A stretch of DNA of 44,821 bases, taken from NCBI GenBank assembly GCA_035949055.1, contig DASZIO010000054.1:1-44821 (forward strand). Reading direction: 5' to 3'. Below the pieces are notes generated by a model. That model saw only the letters and a program-made list of their open reading frames with translations, was not told the origin of the DNA and searched no databases. The stretch's first letter is position 1; each line of letters begins with the position of its first letter. The position numbers and the translations under genes are program-made. Shown here piece by piece: positions 6,278-14,798 of the stretch. The DNA comes from Bog-756 sp035949055. Lineage in GTDB: Bacteria; Actinomycetota; Acidimicrobiia; Acidimicrobiales; RAAP-2.

Positions 6278-8149
6278 TCAGTTGGCGCCGAAGAACGGCG
6301 TGCCGAAGGTGAAGATGCCCCCGTCGCTGGCCACCAGCCAATACCCGCCGGTGGCGTTGTCGGCGGCCATGCCGACGACCGGCGCGTTGAGCCTGATGTT
6401 GCCGGTGGAGCCGTGGAACTGGGCGTCACCGAAGGAGAAGATGCCCCCATCGGATGCCACGAACCAGTAGCCACCCGAATCGGCGGTCGCCGTCATGCCG
6501 TTGACCGGCTTGTTGAGGACGATGTTGCCGGTCGAGCCGAAGAACGGCGCCCCGAAGGCGAAGATGCCGCCGTCGGTGGCCACCTCCCAGTAGCCGCCGG
6601 TGGCATAGTCGGCGCTGATCCCGACCACCGGCTGATTGAGGTGCTGGCCACCCATCGAGCCGTGGAACTGGGCGTCACCGAAGGAGAAGATGCCCCCGTC
6701 GGATGCCACCAGCCAGTAGCCCTTGCCGTCCTGGGTCGGGGCGATGTCGACCACCGGCGCATTGAGGCGCAGGTTGCCCGTCGAGCCGTAGAACCCGGCA
6801 TCGCCGAAGGTGAAGGTCCCCCCGTCTGCCGCGACCAACCAGTAGCCTTTGCCGTCCGGCGTGGCCACGATGTGATTGACCGGGGCGTTCAGCACGTGTC
6901 CGGCCATGGAGCCGTAGAAGGCCGCGTTGCCGTGGGGCGACACCCCGCCGTGGGCGTCTGTCAGCCAGTATCCCGATCCGTCAGGCAGGGCGGCCATGCC
7001 GGTGACCGGTCCCTGCAGCCTGCCGTTGACCACCGGCGGCGGTGGCGGTGGCGGAGCGACCGGCGTCACCGCGTTGGATGCCGCTGACGGCGGGCTGGTC
7101 CCCCCGGTGTTGCTGGCCGTGACCGTGAAGGTGTAGGCGGTCCCGTTGGTGAGTCCGGACACCACGGCCGAGGTGGCCCCGAGGCCCGCCGTGGCCGTGA
7201 TCGTGCCGGGCGAGGATGTCACCGTGTAGCTGGTCGGGACCCCTCCGGCGCCCGCGGTCCAGGTGACGGTGGCACTGGCATTGCCGGCGGTGGCCGTGCC
7301 GATGGTCGGCGCCCCCGGAGCCGAGGGAGCGGTGATGGTGAAGGTGAACGTCGCCGGAGTCAGAACGTTGACGCCCACGGTTGCCGCCGCGGTCACTGTG
7401 AAGGTGCCCGGCGTGCCGTTGGCGGTCAGCAGCGTGGACGTGGCCAGCCCGGTGCCGTCGGTGGTGGCGATGGTCGAGCCGGTCAGGTTCTGGAAGGTGC
7501 CGGAAGACCCGGTCACGCCCGGCACAACGGTGAAGGTCACCTGGATGCCCGCCTCGTCCACGTTGGCGTTGCCCGCGTCCCGGATATGAGCCCCGAGGTG
7601 GGTGGCGAACGTGGCGTTGGCCTGGGCGGACTGGTTGTTGCCGGCGGTGGCCACCACTTGGGTGGCCGTGCCGATGGTGTAGTTGGTCGAGACCGGCGTG
7701 GTATCGGAGGAGGTGGCGACCGTGGCCGCGTAGGTGGCGGCGGCCGGGGTGGTGATCCCGCTGATCGTGATGATCACCGGTTTCGAGGCTCCGATGGTCA
7801 CGACGCTGGCCGGGGTGTTGATGGTCACGCTGCCGCCCGAGCCGGTGATACCGCTGGCCGCGGCGGTGTGACCAGCCGAGTCGACCATGTAGTCAGCGGC
7901 GCTGCCGGGTAGCGCGCCTCCGCCGTCGGTGATGGTGATGGTGCCGGTGCCCGCGGCCAGCGCGCCGGTGGCGCTGGTGGTGAACTCCACCGTGTAGGTC
8001 GCTCCGGCCGTGGCCGGAGTGAACGGGTTGGCCGCTACCGACACCGCGGTGACGGATGTGGCAGCCGAGGCGGCGGGAGCCACTCCGGCCAACGATGCCA
8101 TCGCCATGGCGACGGCGCCCAGCGCGATTCGACGAGTCCACTTACTCAT
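6278..8149 (-). CDS. Secreted Ig/fibronectin III protein with six propeller-like repeats
   Basis: The 623-residue product has a clear signal peptide (MSKWTRR, then a hydrophobic core, cleavage after PAASA near residue 29). Two Ig-like beta domains follow (about 30-280), then a fibronectin type III domain (about 280-365, opening SAPGAPTIGTA and containing GLTNGTAYTFTVTA). A Pro run leads into six repeats with GYWLVASDGG, FSFGDA and F.GS.G (about 375-623). The repeat array starts with the VTGMAALPDGSG half and ends at FFGAN, out of phase with the array at 1970-3751. That is what a propeller closed by strands from both ends would show. A G-run (AGGGGGG) 7 nt before ATG 8149 is the ribosome binding site. 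A role in adhesion or wall display is inferred only from the architecture. Confidence 0.87.
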   Translation of the reverse strand: MSKWTRRIALGAVAMAMASLAGVAPAASAATSVTAVSVAANPFTPATAGATYTVEFTTSATGALAAGTGTITITDGGGALPGSAADYMVDSAGHTAAASGITGSGGSVTINTPASVVTIGASKPVIITISGITTPAAATYAATVATSSDTTPVSTNYTIGTATQVVATAGNNQSAQANATFATHLGAHIRDAGNANVDEAGIQVTFTVVPGVTGSSGTFQNLTGSTIATTDGTGLATSTLLTANGTPGTFTVTAAATVGVNVLTPATFTFTITAPSAPGAPTIGTATAGNASATVTWTAGAGGVPTSYTVTSSPGTITATAGLGATSAVVSGLTNGTAYTFTVTASNTGGTSPPSAASNAVTPVAPPPPPPPVVNGRLQGPVTGMAALPDGSGYWLTDAHGGVSPHGNAAFYGSMAGHVLNAPVNHIVATPDGKGYWLVAADGGTFTFGDAGFYGSTGNLRLNAPVVDIAPTQDGKGYWLVASDGGIFSFGDAQFHGSMGGQHLNQPVVGISADYATGGYWEVATDGGIFAFGAPFFGSTGNIVLNKPVNGMTATADSGGYWFVASDGGIFSFGDAQFHGSTGNIRLNAPVVGMAADNATGGYWLVASDGGIFTFGTPFFGAN

Positions 8150-8407
8150 GTTTCATCCCCCCTAGTTGTGCCCCTGATGAAGGTTCCGCAAATGACATCG
8201 ATCGGAAAGGTGAAGGTACCATGCGCGCAATCAAGCTGGGAAGAGGCGAACGCCCACCGTGACGAGCCGGCACATAGCCCGTTCGGAACGCCGTTTGCGC
8301 CGACCGCGCTCGGTGCTCCTCGGCGGTGGCGACGCGGGTTTGAGGTCGGGCCACCGGGATCGGGTGGGCCGCGGCCCGGGTCGCGGAAGCGTGACTCAGG
8401 CGACCGG

Positions 8408-8413
8408 TAGGCT
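8408..8413 (+). promoter_or_regulatory. -10 hexamer TAGGCT of dnaX
   Basis: It ends 8 nt before GTG 8422, so the dnaX mRNA is probably leaderless. The remaining divergent interval 8150-8407 shows no gene. Confidence 0.5.
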
Positions 8414-8421
8414 CCCCCGAG

Positions 8422-10482
8422 GTGACCGCGGAACCGCTCGACACCCCCTACCAGTCGCTGTACCGACGCTTCCGCCCGTCGACGTTCGCCGCGGTGCGGG
8501 GGCAGGACCACGTGGTCCTGGCCCTGCGAAACGCGGTCCGGGACGGCCGGGTGGCCCACGCCTACCTGTTCAGCGGGCCCCGGGGCACCGGCAAGACGTC
8601 GACGGCCCGGATCCTGGCCATGGCCCTCAATTGCACCGCGCTGTCCGACGGCGAGCCGTGTGGGGTGTGCTCGTCCTGCGTGGAGATCAGCCGGGGGTCG
8701 TCCCTCGACGTGCACGAGCTCGACGCGGCCTCGAACAACGGGGTCGAGGCCATGCGGGACCTGGTGGCCCGGGCGGCCCTCGGGACTCCCGGACGCCAGA
8801 AGGTCTACATCGTCGACGAGGTCCACATGCTCTCCACGGCCGCCTCGAACGCCCTGCTGAAGACGCTGGAGGAGCCCCCGCCCCACGTGGTGTTCGTGCT
8901 GGCCACCACCGACCCCCAGAAGGTCCTGCCCACCATCCGGAGCCGCACCCAGCACTTCGAGTTCCGCCTGCTCGGTCCCGACACCCTCGGCGACCTGCTC
9001 GACGAGGTGCGCCGGGAGGCCGGGCTGGACATCCCCGACGAGGCCCTGGCCCTGGCGGTGCGCCGGGGGCGTGGGTCGGCGAGGGACGCGCTCTCCGTCC
9101 TCGACCAGGTCGTTGCCTCCGACTCGGTCGACGACGACCTGCCCGAGCTCGACGAGATCGTGGAAGCGCTGGCCGAGCGGGACGCCGGCCGGGCCCTGGC
9201 CGCCGTGGCCCAGCTCACCGGGGCGGGCTACAGCCCCCAACAGCTGGCCGGGGACCTGCTCGATCACCTGCGGCAAGGCTTCCTGGTGCTGGTGGCACCG
9301 GAGTTGGTCTCGGTGGCCGGCTCGGAACGTGGCTCGCTCGCCACCCGGTCCGAGCGGGTGGGACTGGCCGCCTTGGTCCGGGCGCTGGAAGTACTGGGCC
9401 TGGCCCAGGTGTCCATGCGGGAGGCGCCCGACCCCCGGGTCAACCTCGAGGTGGCACTCATCCGGCTGGCCCACCCGGAGGCGGATGTGACGCCGGAGGC
9501 TTTGCTGGCCCGCATCGAGCGCCTCGAGGCGGACCGCACCGGGACTCCCGTCCCTCCCGCGGCACCGGCCGGACCGGCCAGCGGCTCGTCTGCCTTGGCC
9601 AGTGGCACCCCCGTCGCCTCTGAGGACCGGGCCCCACCGGCCCGTGCAGCCGAAGCGGCTGACGCGGGTGACGGCGCCGAGCCCGGCGTTGCGCCCGGTC
9701 CATCCGCCGGCGGCGGCCGCCGCACGGTGGGTGCGGTCCGACGTCAGGCAGCCGGCGCGGCTACATCGGCTCCGCCCGAGGCCGGCCCGGCCGGCCGGCC
9801 ACGAAAGGAAGAGGACGTGCCGCCGGCGGTGGACGGGCCCCCGACCGGTCAGCCGACCGGACCTGCCTCCGGGTCCGGGTCGCCGATGGGTGGCTTCCCC
9901 GACCGCGACCAGTTGGTGCAGGCCTGGGGCGACCACATCATCGGGCGACTGCGGCCGAAGGCCAAGGCCCTCTTCCAGGCGGGGCGGTTCATGGGCGCGT
10001 CGGAGGGTCGCGCCGAATTCGGCCTACCCAACGAGATTCACCGCACCCGGTGCGAGGAGCTCCGGCCCGAAGTCGAGCAGGCGCTGTCCGATCATTTCAG
10101 CTGCCCGGTGGGGCTCGATCTGGTCGTCGACCCCGGGGCCGAGGGCCACCCGCTCACCGCGGCCGCCGACCGGGCCACCCGGGAAGACCGGGCCTCGGCC
10201 GAGGAGTCGACCGGGCCCGACGGCGGGAGTGCCAGACCGGCTCAGGCGGGACCCGGCGGCAAACGCCGCACCAGGAGTAGTGCCGCCGGGACGGGCGGTC
10301 CTCCCCGATCCGAGGCCCCCGGGATCGACGATGTTCCCCCGGTGCGCGGCGACGACGACCCGGAGGGCGTCGAAGACCTCTCGTCCTTCGACGAGTCCCA
10401 GCTCGGGGACGTGGCGGTGGTCGACAACTCGGCCCAGTCTCGGGTGCTGCAGGCGTTCCCCGGTGCCGAAGAGGTGACCTAG
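8422..10482 (+). CDS. dnaX: DNA polymerase III subunit gamma/tau
   Basis: This is the clamp-loader ATPase of the replisome. Residues 5-370 are the AAA+ core: Walker A GPRGTGKTST (52-61), four zinc cysteines in C..GEPCGVCSSC (about 72-87), Walker B VDEVHM, sensor I LATTD, and an SRC-like RSRTQHFEFR arginine-finger segment. A long Ala/Pro/Gly linker (about 380-490) follows. Then comes a compact domain (LVQAWGDHIIGRLRPKAK to VGLDLVVD) resembling the polymerase-binding region of tau, and a charged tail. At 686 residues it is within the actinobacterial range. No A-rich slippery sequence is seen, so a separate gamma by frameshifting is unlikely. The start GTG 8422 has an upstream TAGGCT but no ribosome binding site. 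The next gene begins at the base after the stop. Confidence 0.97.
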   Translation: MTAEPLDTPYQSLYRRFRPSTFAAVRGQDHVVLALRNAVRDGRVAHAYLFSGPRGTGKTSTARILAMALNCTALSDGEPCGVCSSCVEISRGSSLDVHELDAASNNGVEAMRDLVARAALGTPGRQKVYIVDEVHMLSTAASNALLKTLEEPPPHVVFVLATTDPQKVLPTIRSRTQHFEFRLLGPDTLGDLLDEVRREAGLDIPDEALALAVRRGRGSARDALSVLDQVVASDSVDDDLPELDEIVEALAERDAGRALAAVAQLTGAGYSPQQLAGDLLDHLRQGFLVLVAPELVSVAGSERGSLATRSERVGLAALVRALEVLGLAQVSMREAPDPRVNLEVALIRLAHPEADVTPEALLARIERLEADRTGTPVPPAAPAGPASGSSALASGTPVASEDRAPPARAAEAADAGDGAEPGVAPGPSAGGGRRTVGAVRRQAAGAATSAPPEAGPAGRPRKEEDVPPAVDGPPTGQPTGPASGSGSPMGGFPDRDQLVQAWGDHIIGRLRPKAKALFQAGRFMGASEGRAEFGLPNEIHRTRCEELRPEVEQALSDHFSCPVGLDLVVDPGAEGHPLTAAADRATREDRASAEESTGPDGGSARPAQAGPGGKRRTRSSAAGTGGPPRSEAPGIDDVPPVRGDDDPEGVEDLSSFDESQLGDVAVVDNSAQSRVLQAFPGAEEVT

Positions 10483-11088
10483 ATGGCCATCTTCTCGGGG
10501 CCGCTGCAGGCGCTCATCGACGAGCTCGGACGACTTCCCGGAATCGGCCCCAAGTCGGCACAGCGCATCACCTTCCACCTCCTCCGCGTCGCACCCGAGG
10601 ATGCGATGCGGCTGGCCGAGGCCATCGTGGCGGTGAAGGAGCGGATCACGCTCTGCCCGCGCTGCTTCAACGTGGCCGAAGGCGGCCTGTGCGCCATCTG
10701 CGTCGACGACCGGCGGGACCCCACCTCGGTCTGCGTGGTGGAGGACCCCCGTGACATCGTGTCGGTCGAGAAGACCGGCGAGTTCTCGGGGAAGTACCAC
10801 GTGCTCCAGGGCGCCCTCAACCCCATCGAGGGGATCGGACCCGACCAGCTGCGCATCCGGGAGCTGCTGACCCGGGTCGAGAGCGAGGGCGTCAAGGAGG
10901 TCATCCTCTGCACCAATCCCAATCTCGAGGGTGAGGCCACCGCCATGTACCTGGCCCGGCTGTTGAAGCCGATGGGGTTGTCCGTCACCAGGATCGCCAG
11001 TGGGCTCCCGGTGGGCGGCGACCTCGAGTACGCCGATGAGCTCACGCTCGGTCGGGCCCTCGAGGGCCGCCGGGAGGTAGAGGCGTAG
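10483..11088 (+). CDS. recR: Recombination mediator protein RecR
   Basis: RecR acts with RecO/RecF to load RecA on gapped DNA. The 201-residue protein has the helix-hairpin-helix LGRLPGIGPKSAQR (about 16-29), a Cys4 zinc finger (C58, C61, C70, C73), a Toprim domain beginning VCVVEDPRDI, and the C-terminal GLPVGGDLEYADELTLGRAL segment conserved in RecR. The ATG follows the dnaX TAG with no gap, so translation is probably coupled. The small ybaB gene that usually lies between dnaX and recR is absent. Confidence 0.97.
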   Translation: MAIFSGPLQALIDELGRLPGIGPKSAQRITFHLLRVAPEDAMRLAEAIVAVKERITLCPRCFNVAEGGLCAICVDDRRDPTSVCVVEDPRDIVSVEKTGEFSGKYHVLQGALNPIEGIGPDQLRIRELLTRVESEGVKEVILCTNPNLEGEATAMYLARLLKPMGLSVTRIASGLPVGGDLEYADELTLGRALEGRREVEA

Positions 11089-11152
11089 CTCCCGGGGTGC
11101 CGTCCCGGCGGAGCCCGGGCAGCCCTTGTCCGACCTGGGGCACCATGAAGGG

Positions 11153-11728
11153 ATGCCGAAGACCGCCAATGGATCTGTTCGGCATCTGTGGGTACTCCGG
11201 CACGGCAAGGCGGCGTCGGACGCACCGTGGGGAGGGGGAGACCGGGAGCGCCCCCTGACGGCTCGCGGGCGTCGCGACGCCACCGCCCTCGGGAGGCGGC
11301 TGGCCGGGGAGAAGCCCGTCCTCGGGCTCGAAGGCGTGCGCCGGCCGGAGCTCGCCATCTGCTCGGCGGCGGTGCGGACCAATCAGACCGCCCGCCTCAT
11401 CGCCAAGGCCATGTCGAATCGGCTCCCGATCGACTCGTTCCGTTCCCTGTACGGGGCGGACACCGGGGTGGTGCTCGGCTATGTGCGCGAGATCGACGAG
11501 TCCGTCAAGAGCGCCCTGGTCGTCGGCCACAACCCCACCATGTACGAGCTGGTCTGGGAGTTGCTGGCTGATGAAGACGGCGATCTGACGGGGAGTGACC
11601 GGGCCGTGCTCGAGGCGCACCGGTTCCCTACCTGCGCGCTGGCCGTGTTGTCGTTGCAAGTTGACGCCTGGGAGGATGTCGTGGCTGGGTGTGGGTCCCT
11701 CGCCGGGCTGTTCAAGCCGCCGTACTGA
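11153..11728 (+). CDS. SixA-like histidine phosphatase
   Basis: This is a small histidine-phosphatase-superfamily protein. The nucleophile motif is RHGK (His17 counted from ATG 11153), with PLTARGRRDA after it and the second catalytic His in VVGHNPT. Length (191 residues) and motif order fit the SixA branch, which removes phosphate from phosphohistidine proteins, but the substrate is not evident. ATG 11153 is preferred over the in-frame TTG at 11126, although neither has a good ribosome binding site. It lies 64 bp after recR on the same strand and converges with the flavoenzyme gene. Confidence 0.85.
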   Translation: MPKTANGSVRHLWVLRHGKAASDAPWGGGDRERPLTARGRRDATALGRRLAGEKPVLGLEGVRRPELAICSAAVRTNQTARLIAKAMSNRLPIDSFRSLYGADTGVVLGYVREIDESVKSALVVGHNPTMYELVWELLADEDGDLTGSDRAVLEAHRFPTCALAVLSLQVDAWEDVVAGCGSLAGLFKPPY

Positions 11729-11759
11729 GTGCACGCCTCACCCGTCAGTGCCTTCCGGT

Positions 11760-13157
11760 TCAGGGCGCGGGCTTGATGTTGGCGTTGAGATGGAAGATGT
11801 TGTCCGGATCGTATCTCGCCTTGACCTGTGCGAGGCGGCCGTACTTGGTCGCACCGTATGAGGCGCGAACCCGCTCGTCGTCCGGCTCGGCCAGGAAGTT
11901 GACGTAGGTGGCCCTGCCGGTGGCGTGAGGCAGTAGCGCATCGTAGAAGTTGCGCACCCACGTTCGGTCGGCATCCAGGAGCGCCTGATCCGGGGCGGCA
12001 GCCGAGATGTTGAAGATGAACTTCGCGGACCGACTGCCGCCGAACGCGGTGTCCCCCTCCTGGAGGTCGGCATAGGCACCTCCCATCGGGAAGACGGGCA
12101 CCAGCGTCATCGGCGAGGCCTTCTTGGGCATCTCGGCGGCAATCACCTCGATGGCCTCGTTGGTCAGTTCGTTGAGGTAGAGGGCCTTCTCGTAGGCGAG
12201 GATCCCCCACGGAGCGCTGTCGTCGAGCATCTTCTGCAGGTCGGTGTAGGGAATGGGTGTGACGAATTCGAACGTCGGCGGAACCGCGTGACGAATCGGC
12301 TCGATGGTGGCCGCGTGCTCCTCTGGCGAGCGGAAACCCACGACGGCCAGCACCCAGCCCGGCGCAAAGTGGTACTGCTCGGGGACGAACGGGGCCGGAG
12401 GGGCATTGAGCCCGACGATCTGGACGCCGGTTCCGGCGGGGACCTTGTCCACGAAGTCGCGCATGAACCGCAGGGCCTCGACACTCTGGTCGATGGTCCA
12501 GAAGAACAGACCCAGGTTCACCATCGGGCCGATCTCGTGCAGCCCGAACTCGAACTCGCTCACCACGCCGAAATTGCCGCCCCCGCCGTGCAGCGCCCAG
12601 AACAGGTCGGCGTTCTCATCGGACGACGCGTGCAGGACATCCCCCTCGGCGGTCACCACGGTGGCACCGACGAGGTTGTCACAGGCCAGGCCGAATTCAC
12701 GACTCAACCATCCGATGCCACCGCCCAGTGTCAGCCCGCCGACACCGGTGTGGCTGATGACGCCCCCAACCGTGGCGAGGCCGTGCTCCTGGGTGGCCGC
12801 GTCGAGATCAGCCCATGTCGTGCCGCCACCACACACCGCTCGGCGGGTGGCCGGGTCGACGGCAACGGCATTCATCTGATCCAAGGCGATCATGAGCCCG
12901 CCCTCGCAACAGCCGTGACCGGCGTAGTTGTGGCCACCGCCCCGCACGGCGATCTCGAGATCGTGCGCCCGCGCGAACGCGATCGCCTCGGAAATCTGCT
13001 CGGCAGTCGTGCACCGGGCGATGACGGCGGGTCTACGGTCGATTTCGCCGTTCCACAGCGAGCGTGCGCCGTCGTAGCCGTGGTCGGCGGGCAACAGTGT
13101 CTCGCCACCGAAACCCTCCCTGAAGGACCTCAACTGGTCATCGGACTCGATCGCCAT
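11760..13157 (-). CDS. FAD-linked oxidoreductase, berberine-bridge-enzyme type
   Basis: The 465-residue protein has an N-terminal PCMH-type FAD domain (about 40-215) and a C-terminal BBE motif (YGATKYGRLAQVKARYDPDN). His76 in RGGGHNYAGH is the usual 8-alpha covalent FAD attachment residue. The second attachment cysteine of bicovalent members is replaced in VISHTGVGG, so single covalent attachment is predicted. Such enzymes oxidise alcohols, sugars or other substrates with O2 or another acceptor; the substrate is unknown. ATG 13157 is chosen because GGGAGG lies 5 nt upstream; an upstream TTG extends the frame without support. No partner gene is evident. Confidence 0.9.
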   Translation of the reverse strand: MAIESDDQLRSFREGFGGETLLPADHGYDGARSLWNGEIDRRPAVIARCTTAEQISEAIAFARAHDLEIAVRGGGHNYAGHGCCEGGLMIALDQMNAVAVDPATRRAVCGGGTTWADLDAATQEHGLATVGGVISHTGVGGLTLGGGIGWLSREFGLACDNLVGATVVTAEGDVLHASSDENADLFWALHGGGGNFGVVSEFEFGLHEIGPMVNLGLFFWTIDQSVEALRFMRDFVDKVPAGTGVQIVGLNAPPAPFVPEQYHFAPGWVLAVVGFRSPEEHAATIEPIRHAVPPTFEFVTPIPYTDLQKMLDDSAPWGILAYEKALYLNELTNEAIEVIAAEMPKKASPMTLVPVFPMGGAYADLQEGDTAFGGSRSAKFIFNISAAAPDQALLDADRTWVRNFYDALLPHATGRATYVNFLAEPDDERVRASYGATKYGRLAQVKARYDPDNIFHLNANIKPAP

Positions 13158-13237
13158 GTCAGCCTCCCGCAAGGTCGTTCCCGACGCGAGACGGCCCTGT
13201 CAGTGGTGGACCGCCTCCAACGTACCTATCTTGCCCG

Positions 13238-13283
13238 ACCCAGATTGGATTGACCTGAGGACCCAGGTTGGATTGGCCTGAGA
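13238..13283 (-). repeat. Two adjacent 23-bp direct repeats upstream of the flavoenzyme gene
   Basis: Units 13238-13260 and 13261-13283 match at 20 of 23 positions, with the core TTGGATTG-CCTGAG. They sit in the 187-bp gap between two minus-strand genes, about 80-125 bp upstream of the flavoenzyme start. That is a plausible place for an operator, but this is unproven. Confidence 0.7.
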
Positions 13284-13344
13284 AAGTTGATGGCGTGCCG
13301 AAAGAGGACCCGGCGCCTCAGCCGGGAGGATGCGCAGGCGCTCC

Positions 13345-14526
13345 TCACACGCTGCGAAGGATGGCGGCGTCGCCCTGTCCACCGCCCCCGCACAGAGCCA
13401 CTGCCGCGGTGCCGCCGCCGCGGCGCTTGAGCTCGAGCAGCGCGGTCAAGGCCACCCGGGTCCCGGACATGCCCACCGGGTGGCCCAGGGCGATCGCCCC
13501 GCCGTTGACGTTCACCTTCTCCTCGGTGATGCCGAGGTCGTCGGCGGAAGCCAGGCCCACCGCGGCGAAGGCCTCGTTGATCTCGAACAGGTCGATGTCG
13601 CCCGTTGCCAGTCCGGCCTTCCCCAGGGCCACGGTGATGGCGTGGGACGGCTGGTGAAGCAGGGAGGGGCTGGGCCCCGCCACCTGGCCGTAGCTGACCA
13701 GCTCGCCGAGCGGGGCCAGGCCGAGCTGGTCGGCCTTGGCCTTCGACATCACGATGACCGCGGCGCCACCGTCGGAGATCTGCGACGCGTTGCCGGCGGT
13801 GATGGTGCCGTTCTTGTCGAAGGCCGGCCGCAGCTTGCTGAGCGATTCGGCCGTGGTCTCGGGGCGCACACCTTCGTCCGTGTCGACAACCAGTGGGTCG
13901 CCCTTCCGCTGGGGCACGCTCACCGGGATGATCTCGTCGGCGAACCTGCCTTCTTTGGCCGCGGCCGCGGCGCGCTCGTGGGAGAGGGCGCTGAAGGCAT
14001 CTTGGCGCTCGCGGGAAACACCGTCGGCGCCGTTGTAGCGCTCGGTCCCGAGTCCCATGGCGCACTGGTCGAACGCGCAGAACAAGCCGTCGTACATCAT
14101 CGAGTCCACGACCGTTGCGTCGCCGAGCCGGTAGCCGGCGCGCGCCCCGGGGAGAAGGTAGGGGGCCTGGGTCATGGACTCCATCCCGCCCGCCACCACG
14201 ATCTCGGCCTCGCCCGCGTTGATGAGGAGGTCGGCGAGGTAGATGGCGTTGAGACCCGACAGACAGACCTTGTTCACCGTCGTCGCCGGCACGTCCATGG
14301 CGATGCCCGCCTTGACCGCGGCCTGGCGCGCGGTGATCTGGCCGGCACCCGCCTGGAGCACCTGTCCCATGAACACGTAGTCGATCTGCTCCGGCTCGAG
14401 CCCGGCCCGTTCGAGGGCGGCGGCGATGGCGAATCCGCCCAAATCGGTCGCGGCGAACCCGCCGAGAGCCCCCGAGAGCTTTCCGATCGGGGTGCGGGCA
14501 CCTGCGACGATGACGGTTCCGGACAT
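13345..14526 (-). CDS. Acetyl-CoA C-acetyltransferase (thiolase)
   Basis: It condenses two acetyl-CoA to acetoacetyl-CoA, or the reverse. All thiolase hallmarks are visible: nucleophile Cys88 in NKVCLSG, the GGMESM segment, NEAFA, the His motif GHPVGMSGTR and the second Cys in CGGGGQG. Length is 393 residues, typical for PhaA/AtoB-type enzymes. GGAGG stands 5 nt before ATG 14526; the GTG one codon earlier is less likely. It is transcribed divergently from crotonyl-CoA carboxylase/reductase, consistent with supplying the ethylmalonyl-CoA pathway. A role in beta-oxidation or PHB synthesis cannot be excluded. Confidence 0.93.
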   Translation of the reverse strand: MSGTVIVAGARTPIGKLSGALGGFAATDLGGFAIAAALERAGLEPEQIDYVFMGQVLQAGAGQITARQAAVKAGIAMDVPATTVNKVCLSGLNAIYLADLLINAGEAEIVVAGGMESMTQAPYLLPGARAGYRLGDATVVDSMMYDGLFCAFDQCAMGLGTERYNGADGVSRERQDAFSALSHERAAAAAKEGRFADEIIPVSVPQRKGDPLVVDTDEGVRPETTAESLSKLRPAFDKNGTITAGNASQISDGGAAVIVMSKAKADQLGLAPLGELVSYGQVAGPSPSLLHQPSHAITVALGKAGLATGDIDLFEINEAFAAVGLASADDLGITEEKVNVNGGAIALGHPVGMSGTRVALTALLELKRRGGGTAAVALCGGGGQGDAAILRSV

Positions 14527-14784
14527 CACGACCTCCGAGGCCTGCTGGCCTGATCAAGCGGCGATCCCCGGTGGGCCGCCACTAACGACGACCCATGATA
14601 TGGCCTTGTCCGTCGTCGCGACCACAGGGACCGGGACCCGAGGGCCTCTGTCGGTCGGGCCCCGATGACCAGGCCGAAGGCGCGTCTACGCGCTCTCCGG
14701 GAGCCGGCCGGGCCGCCGAGGTCGACTCCCGCACGACCCGGTGCGGAATGATGTTCGACCCCCGATCCCGCGGTGGGGGCGGGC

Positions 14785-14790
14785 TAACCT
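14785..14790 (+). promoter_or_regulatory. -10 hexamer TAACCT of ccr
   Basis: It ends 8 nt before ATG 14799 and indicates a leaderless start. The rest of the 272-bp divergent interval 14527-14798 shows no other gene. Confidence 0.5.
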
Positions 14791-14798
14791 CGCATCCC

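Noticed and set aside
5557..6312. Plus-strand ORF of 251 codons antisense to the VOC gene
   Set aside because: It has no ribosome binding site or family match; the minus-strand VOC protein is well supported.
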